Source: Chryseobacterium sp. E1 (lineage in GTDB: Bacteria; Bacteroidota; Bacteroidia; Flavobacteriales; Weeksellaceae). From it: 64,000 nucleotides of DNA. Below the pieces are notes generated by a model. That model was given only the letters and a program-made list of their open reading frames with translations. It was not told where the DNA came from and did no database searches. Both the position numbers and the translations under genes were made by a program. The DNA is taken from positions 124,001 to 188,000 of the forward strand of contig CP078104.1 of the NCBI GenBank assembly GCA_019203745.1. The letters run 5' to 3'. Positions 44,042 through 55,044 of the stretch are shown here, in pieces; position 1 is the first letter of the stretch; each line of letters opens with the position of its first letter.

Positions 44042-44085
44042 AAAAAACCGCCTGTCACAGCAATTAAGCTATGACAGGCGGTTTA
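44042..44085. terminator. Bidirectional terminator between lipase gene and pyrH
   Basis: AAACCGCCTGTCA (44045-44057) and TGACAGGCGGTTT (44072-44084) are perfect 13-base arms with A and T runs outside. It serves both convergent genes. Confidence 0.92.
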
Positions 44086-44173
44086 AATTTTTATAGAAGT
44101 CTGATCTTACAGGAAAATAACGGATATTTAAAATCTATTTTCTAATTCCTGTTATCTGCGACCTGCAATCGGA

Positions 44174-44878
<705 letters not shown>

Positions 44879-44996
44879 CTTTTATTTTTAATAACTTTTA
44901 TTAGCGTTGTTTTCCCAGAATTTGGTTTTGCAAATATAATCATTAAAAATATTGATAAAAGAAAAATATTTAAATAGAAATAATGTCAGAAATATT

Positions 44997-45026
44997 TTGA
45001 AAAGTACGAAAAAGGATTATTTTTGC
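44997..45026 (+). promoter_or_regulatory. Bacteroidota promoter of porQ
   Basis: TTG (44997-44999) and TATTTTTG (about 45019-45026) lie 19 bases apart, matching the -33/-7 consensus, about 18 bases before the porQ start. Confidence 0.6.
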
Positions 45027-45043
45027 ATTAATTATAAATTGAG

Positions 45044-46036
45044 TTGAAGAAAATTATCATTTTTTCATTATTTCTATCAGGAATTGTTTCTTATGCACAA
45101 ACAGGAACAAATGTTTATCCTTTCTTAAATGTACCTGTATCTGCAAGACAGGCTGCTTTGGGTGGAGATGCGATTTCGATAAGAGATTATGATGTTTCCT
45201 TTGCTATTGCAAACCCGGCCCTGTTAAATAAAGATTCAGACAAGCAGCTTTCTGTAAATGCCACGGCTTATCTTGCCGACTCAAAATACGGAACCATCGC
45301 TTATGCCAAAGATTTTGATAATGGCCATATGGCGACCATCAATGCCCGGTATATGAGCTACGGAAGCACTCAAGAACAGATGAGAGTGGTTTTCAGGACG
45401 GCGAATTCAAGGCTTCGGATGTTGCCATTGGTGCCGGCTATGCCTATCAGTTTGAAGAAGACTGGACGATTGGCGGAGGGCTTAATTTCGTTACCTCAAA
45501 AATTGACAACTATACTTCTTCCGCTATTTCAGGAACTGCGGGAGTGACCTATCATAATAAAAAGAATAAAGAAGTACTTTCCCTTGTACTGAGAAATTTC
45601 GGTTTTCAGCTGAAGTCATTCAACGGGGTAAGAGAAAATCTTCCGTTCAGAATTGACCTTGGATATACCAAAATCATCAAGAATTTCCCTCTTGCGGTTA
45701 CCATTACGGCACACACGATCTTCAGAAGTTTGATATTTCTTCAGAATATAATAAAGACGGACAAAAGGTAAATGCAGGAAGAAAAATTGCAGACCATTTC
45801 TCATTAGGAGCTGAACTTTTCCCGGAAAAAACTTCAACATCAGACTTGGATATAATGTAAGAAGAGGTAATGAGCTTGCCGTGGCAGATCAAAGAAACTT
45901 CTCCGGACTTTCTGCAGGATTTGGTGTGAAAGTATCAAGATTCCGTATCGATTATGCTCATGTAAGATATCACAACTCTTCGAACGTCAACCAGATAGGA
46001 ATTTCCATGGACCTTTCCAGCCACAGAGGAGAGTAA
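45044..46036 (+). CDS. porQ: PorQ-like type IX secretion system outer-membrane protein
   Basis: About 330 residues. Start TTG at 45044 (MKKIIIFSLFLSGIVSYAQTG), a signal peptide cut before QTG. The mature start NVYPFLNVPVSARQAALGGDAISIRDYDVSFAIANPALL is the recognised PorQ/PorV-like beta-barrel entry, followed by barrel strands to SSHRGE. Breaks lie near 45410, 45540, 45725 and 45835. PorQ belongs to the T9SS outer-membrane complex in Porphyromonas and Flavobacterium, and cmk follows it as in other Bacteroidota. The window also contains a T9SS-sorted protein at 9723-10930. Confidence 0.85.
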
Positions 46037-46118
46037 GCCATAGCCTGAAAAATCTTAAAATAAGTAAGAAATTTCTTAGCTTTTCTTGATTTTCTAAAAA
46101 AATCTTGAAATTTGCAGT

Positions 46119-46793
46119 ATGAAAAAACCTGTAATAGCTATCGATGGATACTCGTCTACCGGAAAAAGTTCTATTTCTAAAATCATTGCTGATAAACTAG
46201 GACTTATCCATATGGACACAGGAGCGCTTTACAGAGGTGTTACCTGGTATGCACTGCAGCACTGCCTGAATGAAAACGGCGAGATCGACCTGAATACCTT
46301 ATTCTCTTCTTTCGCCCACATCCATCTTGAATTCAAGAACAATGAAGGAACGCTGATCCTTTTCCTTAATGATACCGATATCTCCAAAGAAATCCGTACC
46401 AATATCGTTTCTGACAACGTAAGCCTTGTAGCCAAACAAAAAGAAGTAAGAGACTTCCTGTTGCAGTCACAACGTTCTTTGGCAGAAAAAGGCGGCGTTA
46501 TCATGGACGGACGTGACATAGGGACAGTAGTTCTGCCAAATGCTGACTATAAATTCTTCCTTACTGCCAGTATTGATGAAAGAACCAACAGAAGATTTCT
46601 GGAATTAAAAGGTTTAGGTATAGAGGCAGATAAAGAGCAGGTAAAACAGAACCTTATTGAAAGAGACAAAATCGACAGTGAGCGTGAAATAGCCCCATTG
46701 AAGCAGGCTGACGATGCTATTGTTATTGACAATTCCGAACTGACCAAAGAAGAAACGATTGAGCTTATTTTATCTCACATCGAAAAGATTTAA
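46119..46793 (+). CDS. cmk: Cytidylate kinase
   Basis: An intact 224-residue protein. The P-loop GYSSTGKSSISKIIADKLG (residues 8-26) is followed by HMDTGALYRGVTWYALQ, VVLPNADYKFFLTAS and the NMP-binding insertion, all usual for (d)CMP kinase. The reaction is CMP/dCMP to CDP/dCDP. It follows porQ by about 80 bases, an arrangement conserved in Bacteroidota. Confidence 0.96.
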   Translation: MKKPVIAIDGYSSTGKSSISKIIADKLGLIHMDTGALYRGVTWYALQHCLNENGEIDLNTLFSSFAHIHLEFKNNEGTLILFLNDTDISKEIRTNIVSDNVSLVAKQKEVRDFLLQSQRSLAEKGGVIMDGRDIGTVVLPNADYKFFLTASIDERTNRRFLELKGLGIEADKEQVKQNLIERDKIDSEREIAPLKQADDAIVIDNSELTKEETIELILSHIEKI

Positions 46794-46887
46794 CAATTTT
46801 TAATAGGCTTATAGCCCCTTTGGTATACAAATTGTAAGTTTTATTACTGTAAAAACTAATCTATTATTAATTATTAAAAAACTTAAA

Positions 46888-47237
46888 ATGTCTAGAAAAG
46901 GAAATAATACAGCAGGTATATTGGCAGGACTTCTTGCAGGTGCTGCGGCGGGTGTAATCTTAGGAATGCTTTACGCACCGGAAGAAGGAAAAGAAACCAG
47001 AAAAAAATCAAAACAAAGGCCAATGATCTGAAAGACCAGGCTAAAAACAAATACGGTGAGGTTTCTGAAAAAGTAAAAGACCAGTACAGCAATATTTCTT
47101 CTACTTTCAAAGAAACGGCAAACAGTGTGGCACATACTGTAAAAGACGGATATGACAAATACAAAGATCAAATCGTTTCTAAAACTGCAGACGTAGTAAA
47201 GGATGTAGAAGCGGAACTGAATGATCTTAAAAAATAA
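46888..47237 (+). CDS. YtxH-domain membrane protein
   Basis: About 116 residues with one frame break in the A-run near 47007. The N-terminal glycine/alanine-rich helix (AGILAGLLAGAAAGVILGML) and YAPEEGKETRKK match YtxH-domain proteins; the rest is a long charged amphipathic helix (NDLKDQAKNKYGEVSEKVKD, VSKTADVVKDVEAELNDLKK). The YtxH family is stress- or envelope-related and not understood. It is followed by a terminator and then two other membrane-associated genes. Confidence 0.85.
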
Positions 47238-47268
47238 TAAGTAATTTATCTTTTTAAGTAAATTACGG

Positions 47269-47300
47269 AAAGGAACTTTTGTGCGAAAGTTCCTTTTTTT
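47269..47300 (+). terminator. Terminator after the YtxH gene
   Basis: AAAGGAACTTT and AAAGTTCCTTT around a 6-base loop, followed by four more T, 30 bases after the stop. Confidence 0.9.
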
Positions 47301-47319
47301 GTAACTTTAAAAAAAAACA

Positions 47320-47627
47320 ATGATAGAAACTATTAAAGAATACGCCTCTAAGAGAATAGATCTTCTGAAAATTGAAGCGACTGAGAAGTCGTCACTTTCT
47401 GCCGGGCTCATTACTTACTTTGTAGTACTGCTTGTTGCTTTTGCTTTTTTATTATCCTTTTCAACTTTGGAATTGCTTTCCTTATCGGAAAAGCACTGGA
47501 TAATTACTCATATGGATTCTTAATTGTTGCTGCATTTTATGCACTGGTAATGGCATTTGTTGTTGCCTTCAAAACAAAAATTGTGAATACTGTTGCAGAT
47601 CAGGTTATTAAATTTTTAAATCACTAA
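47320..47627 (+). CDS. Phage holin superfamily III-like membrane protein
   Basis: About 103 residues with one break near 47460. Amphipathic start MIETIKEYASKRIDLLKIEATEKSS, then two membrane helices (LSAGLITYFVVLLVAFAFLLSF and SYGFLIVAAFYALVMAFVVAF) and a basic end. It matches the 'phage holin family/YqjE-like' group of small two-helix proteins that are not phage genes in these organisms. It follows the YtxH gene and overlaps closely (3 bases between) with the next gene. Confidence 0.8.
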
Positions 47628-47630
47628 ACT

Positions 47631-48131
47631 ATGGGCAGAAAATACGAAAGCATAGAAGAATTGAGAAGAAAGAAAAAACTGCTTCAGGGTGAAATAAGTG
47701 ATCTTGAAAATCTTCTTACCTTCAAAAATACAAAAGAAAGTTTAAGTGCCTTTACCAACGGGCTGAGCGATCAGTACCTGCAGGAAAAAGTAGATGAAGA
47801 CGGTGATGAAAAAGTAGTTCTGAGAAAAGACGTCATTGCCAGGCAGCTTACTTCAGAAGTAAAAGACCTGCTGATCAGTAAAAATACGGCTGTAGGAATT
47901 GCCAGTTCAGCATTCAAAGGATCCAATATCACAGACAGTCTTGTTAAACTTGGAGTAACAGCCATTGTAGGCAACTATGCCAAAAAGAATATGAAAAGCT
48001 CCAACTGGAAGAAAAAACTGATTGGTGCCGCCCTGATCTATCTTGCTCCTATTGCGCTGAAATATGTCAGAAAAAAGATGGAAGTCTATCAGAAAAATAA
48101 AAGTGTTTCCAGTATGGAACAACTTATATAG
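47631..48131 (+). CDS. Hypothetical protein with C-terminal hydrophobic segments
   Basis: An intact 166-residue protein. N-terminal coiled coil (ESIEELRRKKKLLQGEISDLENLL), a central part VLRKDVIARQLTSEVKDLLISKN, then two weakly hydrophobic segments (GIASSAFKGSNITDSLVKLGVTAIVG and LIGAALIYLAPIALKYV). Not recognised as a named family, but it follows the YtxH and holin-like genes, which suggests a common envelope function. Its stop is close to a long hairpin shared with the convergent methyltransferase gene. Confidence 0.75.
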   Translation: MGRKYESIEELRRKKKLLQGEISDLENLLTFKNTKESLSAFTNGLSDQYLQEKVDEDGDEKVVLRKDVIARQLTSEVKDLLISKNTAVGIASSAFKGSNITDSLVKLGVTAIVGNYAKKNMKSSNWKKKLIGAALIYLAPIALKYVRKKMEVYQKNKSVSSMEQLI

Positions 48132-48135
48132 AAGC

Positions 48136-48213
48136 TAGAGATTAGAAACTAGAAGTTAGTGTATATTTATAAGTAGTTCATACTCAATTCTAATCTCTAG
48201 TTTCTAATTTCTA
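48136..48213. repeat. Long inverted repeat of TTAGAAG-type units between convergent genes
   Basis: The left arm (48136-48159) and right arm (48190-48213) are 24 bases each and pair with about two mismatches. The words (TAGAGATTAG, AAACTAGA) are like those at 16524-16595. The right arm contains the methyltransferase stop codon (48213-48211). It can act as a bidirectional terminator. Confidence 0.75.
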
Positions 48214-48935
48214 TTTTGAAAACAACTGTCCTAAAATAATCCCTGCAGCCATTGATACATTCAGGCTTTCTGTAGACTGGGATTTTCCAAACCTTGGAAT
48301 GGTGATGCATTTTTGCAGAAGTTTTTCCGTTTCCGGTCTCATTCCGTTTCCTTCATTTCCTAAAATCAGATTGATTTTTTCCGGTCTCTCAAAAGTATAG
48401 AGGTTCTCCCCTTCCATATCCGTTCCGATATTTATATTTTCCGTTTCAGACAGATATTTCACAATATCAGTGTACACCATATTCACTCTGGTGAAAGATC
48501 CCATACTGGCCTGAATGACTTTCGGGTTGTAAAAATCTACCGTATCTTCACTGCAAATGATCTGTTCTATTCCGAACCAGTCTGCCAGACGGATAATGGT
48601 TCCCAGATTTCCAGGATCCTGGATCCCGTCCAGAACAAGCTGTATATTTTTATCAGCCATCCTGTTTTCTTCTGCCAGATAACACACCGCAACAGAATCT
48701 TTGGGAGTTTTAAGAAAACTGATTTTTTTAACTCATTTTCAGAGATATGGGTCACGGGGATATCAGTACGGTCCAATTTTTGTGGATCGGTTGATAATAT
48801 TTCTTTAACTTTAAAGTTAGAATTGAAAAGTTCACAAATGATTTTATTACCTTCAACCAAAAACAAATTGTATTTTTGTCTGAACTTCTTTTTATCTAAA
48901 GATTGTAAAACTTTTATTGTATGAGCTGTAAGCAT
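48211..48935 (-). CDS. TrmH-family (SpoU) RNA 2'-O-methyltransferase
   Basis: About 241 residues with one break near 48690. N-terminal substrate-binding part (HTIKVLQSLDKKKFRQKYNLFLVEG) followed by a knotted SPOUT domain with motifs LDGIQDPGNLGTIIRLADWFG, LILGNEGNGMRPE and STESLNVSMAAGIILGQL, which bind S-adenosylmethionine. The family methylates ribose in rRNA or tRNA. The exact target cannot be told. Its start at 48935 overlaps the start of the divergent tamL gene. Confidence 0.9.
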
Positions 48936-51510
48936 TATAAGAATTCTCCTCAAAAATATTATAAAATTATCTCATTTGCAACATTTGTTGGTCTCCTTTA
49001 TGCTTGTAGTACGACAAAAAAGTTCCGGACGGCGAATATCTGCTTACCAAGAACACCTTTGAATTCGAAGATAAGAAGGAATTTTTCGATGAGGAGCTGA
49101 AAGATTATATACAGCAAAAACCCAATAAAAAGCAGTTCCTATTTATGCCGCTGAGCCTTGCTCTTTACAACATGGCGGATCCGAAATATGATACGATCCT
49201 TAATGAATATATGACCTATCCTCGTGAAATGAGGAATCAGAAACTAAGGGATTCATTATTCGTTAAGTATAATATGAAGAGCAGTGTGGGTAAAAGCCTG
49301 TTTTTCGACCGTTTATTGCACAGCTGGGGAACTCCTCCGGTAATTCTGGACCAGGGAAAGACGGAAAAAGTGCAGAATCTGTTAAGAAAAGACTTACGTA
49401 CAGAGGATATTGGGATGCGGATGTGAAATTTAAACAAAATTTGGATTCTGCATCCAAAAAGGCTGCAGTCAATTATTTTATTAAGCATAATGACCCCACC
49501 CGCATTAAAGATTATTATTACAATATTCCGGATCAGGGGATCAAAGGTTATTATACCTACAATCTGAACAGGAGCCTTGTGCGTTCAGGACAGGTTCTTG
49601 ATCAGACCGTACTTGAAAAAGAGGTTACAAGAATTACTGATCTTATGCGTGAGTTTGGTTTTTATAAATTTAACAACCTTAATGATGAAGTTTATTTTGT
49701 GGCTGATTCTCTGAAAAGCAGAAAAAATATTCCGCTTACCCTGGAGATCCACAAAGATTCATTAGATACTCCGTATAAAATCTCAACATTCGGAAATATA
49801 GATGTTGCCATTGTGGATGAAACCGGTGATTATCCTAAAAATACGAAAAAGACAGTTTAAGGAGAATACGGTTCCATACGATGAATGACAAATATAAACT
49901 ATCATCGATCTGGAGAGCTATTATCCCGGACAGCAAAAGGTATTCGACCAGTCTAAACTGGATGTAACGAAAAGGAATATTCTTGCCATGAACAATTTCA
50001 GTATTGTAAAAGCAAGAGACTCCCTGAGACAAGGAGGAATGTCAGCTCCCAATGACAGTATTGTAGATGTTCTGTATGTACTGAAGCCGCTTCCGAAATA
50101 TGAGCTTAAAGTAGGAACCGACGTCAATTATTCTCAGATACTCAATCTGGGGATATCTCCTTCTATAGACCTTACCACCAGAAATGTTTTCGGGGGCAGA
50201 AAACCTTTCTACCAGCCTTTCGGGAACATTCGGTTCCATCAGAAGTACTGAAGATATAAGTAAAAGGGCTCTGGCTTATGAAATTTCTGCTCAGGCATCA
50301 CTTAATTTCCCGAGATTATTATTACCTTTCAACTATTACAAATTTATCCCTAAAAGATACACTCCTACTTCGTCTATCCTTCTGGGGTCTTCGATACAGA
50401 CTAACATAGGTCTGGGAAGGGTCAACTTCAATGCCGGACTGAATTATCAGTTTAATGTGAATGATCAGATCTATCATAAGCTGACACTATTCAATACGCA
50501 GGTCAGTCTTACTAAAAACAAAAATGCATATTATGATTATTTCGTCAATGACGGAGTGGTAAAAGATGCTACTTTTGCCAGTTATTTTGATCAATATCCT
50601 TCATACGGACAGGATTTTTATGCCGGAAAATATACAATTGATGAGGTTTCTGAAAGAATTCTAAATGATAAAGCCTATCAGGCAGGTCTTGACCAACAGG
50701 GCCTTGACCTTTAACTACATTCAGAGGGAGTCTTATCAATAAAGAAAGACAGACGGAAGATGTTCTGATCTCTTCAATGATTTATAACTTCGTATATAGT
50801 GAAATCGGTAAAAAGATTATCCCAACGCCTTTTATTTTAACGGAAAAGTAGAGCTTGCCGGAAATGCTTTAAGTTTATTCAACAAAAAAGCAATGACGGC
50901 GGGGTTGTTTCAGGACCACAAAAGACCATTTTTGGTATACCCTATGCGCAATTTGTAAAATTTGATGTTGATGCAAGAAAATATTTCAAATTCAATGGAA
51001 ATCAGACGTTAGTTCTCCGTCAGTTTATCGGTTTGGGTGTACCTTACGGAAACTCCAGGGATATGCCAATCATCAAATCTTATTTCAACGGAGGATCCAA
51101 TGATATCAGAGCATGGGTAGCATTTGGTGGATTAGGACCTGCAGAATCTCAGGTAGATGAAAGAGTACGTACGTACATGACAAATGATGTAAAACTGACG
51201 ACCAATATAGTACCGAATTCCTTTTAACAATATGTACGAAGGGGCTTTATTTACGGATATTGGTAATACCTGGAGCCTTCGTAATCATGAGGATGCCCAT
51301 AATGATCAGTTTAAATTTAATAAATTCCTTGGTCAGATGGGTATTGGTAGTGGATTCGGATTGAGAGTGAATGTAGCTTATATCACTCTAAGATTAGACT
51401 TTGCTTATAAAATCTATGATCCTAATAAACCGCAGGGAGACCGATGGAGATTTAAAAACTTCCAGCCGTTCAAGCCTACTCTTAATATAGCGTTCGGATA
51501 TCCTTTCTAA
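48921..51510 (+). CDS. tamL: TamL-type outer-membrane assembly lipoprotein (BamA/TamA superfamily)
   Basis: About 862 residues. N-terminus with lipobox GLLYACSTTKKVPDGEYLL, the known TamL start. POTRA-like domains (ELKDYIQQKPNKKQFL, FFDRLLHSWGTPPVIL, MREFGFYKFNNLNDEVYF) are followed by a C-terminal surface-antigen barrel (PYGNSRDMPIIKSYFNGGS with GGSNDIRAW, GLGPAESQ and the final ...TLNIAFGYPF). Bacteroidota TamL, with TamB, moves proteins or lipids to the outer membrane. Breaks lie near 49010, 49420, 49860-49985, 50225, 50715, 50820-51030 and 51225. It ends 4 bases into the convergent SanA/YdcF gene. Confidence 0.88.
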
Positions 51511-52123
51511 TCCGGAGAAATACCTAAAATAAAATATACAACAGCAATCACCCGGGCGAGGATTTCCCTCGTCTGGTTTCTGTAAAAGCTCTCAGGTTTA
51601 GTTACGTCCTGGGCATCAAATCCCAGAGCATTCATATCATTATTTCTTGCAAAAAACAGAGCACGCAGGTTGTGGAATCCCTGGGACACAATAATGACAT
51701 TTTTCTTTTTATAAACATCTTTACATCGAAGAATACTTTTGTAAGTATTAAACCCTTTAGGATCTTCTATAATGATATCTCCGGGAACTCCTTCCTGATA
51801 CACCAGATAATTCTTCATGGCAGCAGGTTCGTTGTACCCTTTGCTTTTTTCGCCGCTTACGATGATCTTTTGATCTTACCATGATGATAAAGAAGGGCTG
51901 CAGCATCCATTCTTTTGGTAAAATAAGGATTGGAAAGTCCGGATCTCATTTTAGGAGAAGTTCCGAGAACCAAGGCAATTTCTCTAGGTGGAATCTTGGA
52001 TATTTTGGTATAGGTACGTCCGTTTGTAAGCCCGAAAACCCAGACATTACAAAAACATATCATCAGAATTCCCAACTCTAATGATATAAAACCTAAATTG
52101 AATATGTTCCTAATAATTCTCAA
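51507..52123 (-). CDS. SanA/YdcF-like DUF218 membrane protein
   Basis: About 205 residues with one break near 51870. One N-terminal membrane helix (IRNIFNLGFISLELGILMICFC) then a DUF218 domain: IALVLGTSPKMRSGLSNPYFTKRMDAAALLYHHGKI, then PGDIIIEDPKGFNTYKSILR and NVIIVSQGFHNLRALFFAR, the SanA pattern. SanA proteins take part in envelope barrier functions such as vancomycin exclusion. Overlaps tamL at the 3' end and is followed by the PaaE-like reductase. Confidence 0.85.
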
Positions 52124-52142
52124 CTAAGATCAAAGTTAAGCT

Positions 52143-53244
52143 TTATTTTTTACTTTTCACAATCGACATGCAGGCAAGTATATGCCCCTGTTGCTCCTCT
52201 TTTTCCGTAAGGTATTCATTTTCCAGCAGTTCCACTTCTCCTTCTTCCAAAACACATTCACAGCTTCCGCAAATTCCGGATTTGCAGGAATAAGGAACAG
52301 GAAATTTCTGTAACAGAAGCTGTTGAAGAATTTTATCTTTATTATCAGGGAGATGGGTGCTATAATTTTTTCCCAACATGGTAAATTCCACTTCTATATT
52401 TTCAATAAGAGGAAATTCTTTTCTACGGGATAAATATCATCATTAAACTCTTCAAAAAGTTCAAAATGAATATTCTTTTTCGGGATTCCGTGGTGATAGC
52501 AGGCATTAGCCAGGGTTCTGATCATTTCACCTTTTCCACAGATCAGCACTTCATCCACAGCATCCCAGATGGTAGACTCTTCATCTGTATCGTCAAGATG
52601 CAGGATCTGGTTGATGATAAGATTGAGTTTTTTTCATCCAGCCTGCCATAGAAAAACTGATCTGCTGTTTTTTCCTGTGAGAAAAAATAAAAGATCTGCA
52701 GTCTGTCACCGCAGGTTCTGGCAAGATTGTCCAATTGGTCACGATAGATCAGATCTTCCGAACTTTTATTTCCGAAAAACAAAAACAGTCTTGTTCTGTG
52801 CTCGTTATGAAGGATATTTTTAAAATGGCTTAAAATCGGGGTAATTCCGATACCGGCAGCAAAAGCAACAATAGTTCTGAATTCGCTGGGCTTGGAAACG
52901 AGCGTAAATCTCCCGTTAGGCTCACTTACCAGCAATTCATCGCCTGCCTGATAATTCTGAAACAACTGCGAAGTTGCTCCCTGAGGAGCATTTACTTTTA
53001 TTCCTAAAGATATTTTTTTTTTCTCGTAAGGTGCTGAAGTCATTGAATAGTCATTAATAACATCTTCACCATGAGACTGAAACTTTACACTGACAAACTG
53101 ACCTGCTTCAAATTTAAAATTTTCTTTTAAATCCTCCGGAATATCAAACTCCAGAGAAAAAGTATTTTTGGTCAGCTCTTCCTTTTTCGCTATTTTTAAC
53201 CGATGAAACTGTATAAGTTTCCCTTTGTAGATTTGTTGTTCCAT
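52143..53244 (-). CDS. PaaE-like FAD/2Fe-2S oxidoreductase
   Basis: About 367 residues with breaks near 52635 and 52430. Domain order: FAD-binding barrel (FKFEAGQFVSVKFQS, NDYSMTSAPYEK), NAD(P)-binding domain (FAAGIGITPILSHF, LFFGNKSSEDLIYRDQL, and the 'C-G-K/GPxxM' equivalent VLICGKGEM), and a C-terminal plant-type ferredoxin (CKSGICGSCECVLEEGEV ... LACMSI, four cysteines). The family transfers electrons from NADPH to an oxygenase, as PaaE does for phenylacetyl-CoA epoxidase. No paa genes are seen nearby, so the partner is unknown. Confidence 0.88.
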
Positions 53245-53277
53245 AACTTCAATTCAAAAATAGATAAAAAATAATTT

Positions 53278-53834
53278 ATGAAGAAGATAATTTTATCCAC
53301 GTTAGTCATTACTGCGCTTTACAGCTGTAAAAAGACGGACAAAAAACTGAAGGTACAGCCGCAGACAGTCTTTCAACAGTGCACAATACAAATACCGCAA
53401 GCCGCCCAAGTATTCCGGTAGAAGTTTCTCCCGAAGACCTGAGTAAATATCTTGCTAAAAATAATGATACACTGTATGTAACAAATTTTTTTGCGACCTG
53501 GTGCGGACCATGTATGAGAGAAATTCCGAGTTTTAAAGATAAAATGGAGCAGTTAAAAGATAAGCCTGTGAAATTTACCTTCGTCAACCTTGATGAGAGA
53601 ACAGAATGGAATACTTCCGTTAAAGATTTTGCAACAGAAAACAATCTGGGCGGAAATATCATTTTACTGGACGGACAAAAGCTCAACCAGGATTTTTTCA
53701 CTAATAATTTCAAACAATGGGACGGCGGGTCTATTCCTTTTACATTGATGAGAAAAGGAGATAAAACCGATGAATATTTAGGAATGATGACAGAAGACGT
53801 ATTGGATTCAAAAATTAATTCGTTTTTAAAATAA
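53278..53834 (+). CDS. TlpA-like thioredoxin-fold lipoprotein
   Basis: About 185 residues. Lipoprotein signal MKKIILSTLVITALYSCKK (lipobox LYSC), a Thr/Ser-rich stalk, and a TlpA/ResA-like thioredoxin domain with the redox motif NFFATWCGPCMREIPSF (cysteines near residue 75) and the cis-Pro loop SIPFTLM. It would reduce or form disulfides in the periplasm. One frame break near 53355. It divergently flanks the PaaE-like gene, and is 25 bases upstream of the ABC permease, so probably cotranscribed with it. Confidence 0.88.
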
Positions 53835-53858
53835 AGCAGACTGCACTCTTTCTGAATC

Positions 53859-54824
53859 ATGTCAACAAGATTTAAAATCCTGTGTTTATTATTAATTATT
53901 GCTATCATTCTGGGAGCAGTCATTAATCTAAATACAGGATTTATCAGTTTAAATATACAGGACTTTTTCCTGGATTCTTCCCAGAGCCAGATTGCTGAAA
54001 TACGTGTCAACCGTGTTCTGGTTATGTTGCTGGCAGGCATCTCTATTCCCACTTCAGGTTTCCTGATGCAGGAATACTTCCAGAATCCACTTGCAGGACC
54101 GGATATTCTCGGCATCACTTCGGTAGCCAGTTTATCGGTAGCGTTTTATATTTTTTTCACACCATATCTTACTGCCTGAATTTCTTCAGAACAGCTTTCT
54201 CAGCTTATCAGCTATTGGGGAAGTTTTATTCTGATGCTCTTACTGTTGTCTATGTCTAATAAATTCCAGGACAAATCTTATCTTATTATTTTCGGATTTC
54301 TGGTATCTGCTTTTGCCGGGGCCATTGTTTCGCTGCTTCAGTTTTATGCGGAGAATCAAAGCCTTAAAAATTATATTCTATGGTCTTTCGGGGCTAATAA
54401 TATGGTAACCAGAAACCAGATCTATGTATTATTTACTTTAGTCCTGATTGGTTTTATTTGTTTCAAAACCATCAAACCGCTTATTGGAAATTCTTTGGGA
54501 ACTTCCTATGCACAAAGCCTGGGTGTCAACCTGAGACAGCTGAAGTTTCTGATCATTATAGCTTCTACCCTGCTTTCGGCTTCTATTACTGCTTTTCTAG
54601 GCCCTATACTGTTTATCGGAATTGTTGTTCCACATTTCTGCAGAATGATCTATAATCCGTCTAAACTTTGGCAACAATGGATTCTTAATATGTTTCTGGG
54701 AATGCTGATCATGTTGTTTTTCTCTGTGATTGCAGAAAAAACACAGATTCCTTTGAATGTGATAAGCTCTGTATTTGGAATTCCTGTGATTCTGATGATG
54801 CTTTTGAAACAGAATAAAGTATAA
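53859..54824 (+). CDS. FecCD-family ABC transporter permease
   Basis: About 321 residues. Broken near 54170-54230. Multiple membrane helices of the BtuC/FecCD type: RVNRVLVMLLAGISIPTSGFLMQEYFQNPLAGPDILGI (the family signature 'R.PR...a...G..La.sG...Q...rNPLA.P..lG'), WSFGANNMVTRN, TSYAQSLGVNLRQLKFLII and GPILFIGIVVPHFCRMI. Such importers bring in iron-siderophore, heme or cobalamin. No substrate-binding protein is next to it, so the ligand is uncertain. The ATPase follows after 220 bases. Confidence 0.88.
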
Positions 54825-54897
54825 CCGTTTTATTCGTTAATCGCTAAGGCGTAAGGTTATTTGCTTTCTTCGTTATTGTAAATTTCTCGCAGATTAA

Positions 54898-54987
54898 GCA
54901 GATAGCGCAGATTCTTAAGAATAATTTTATAACTTTCTCAATATTTATAATAGGATAAAAAAACTCTTTGTGTCATTCCGTAGGAAT
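54898..54987. repeat. Short intergenic repeats including a solitary REP-like hairpin
   Basis: CGCAGATTAAGCAGATAGCG with its reiterated (C/A)GCAGAT words lies at about 54898-54925. ATTCC-GTA-GGAAT at 54975-54987 is a small hairpin with a GTA loop, the same loop as in the REPs beside the RAYT transposase at 59032-59650. The gap 54825-55044 holds nothing else. Confidence 0.5.
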
Positions 54988-55044
54988 CTAAACTAACGTT
55001 AAAAACAGACTTAATTATTATTTTTAATTCTTATTTTTATAAAC

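Noticed and set aside
47320..47627. Prophage holin
   Set aside because: No phage genes are nearby and the protein lies in a chromosomal envelope-type cluster; the family name is historical.
52143..53244. Phenylacetate degradation gene paaE
   Set aside because: Domain order matches PaaE, but no other paa gene is in the window, so only 'PaaE-like' is justified.
53309..54118. A 269-codon open frame on the minus strand
   Set aside because: It lies opposite the thioredoxin lipoprotein and ABC permease genes, which have clear motifs; its product has no recognisable domain and is a shadow frame.
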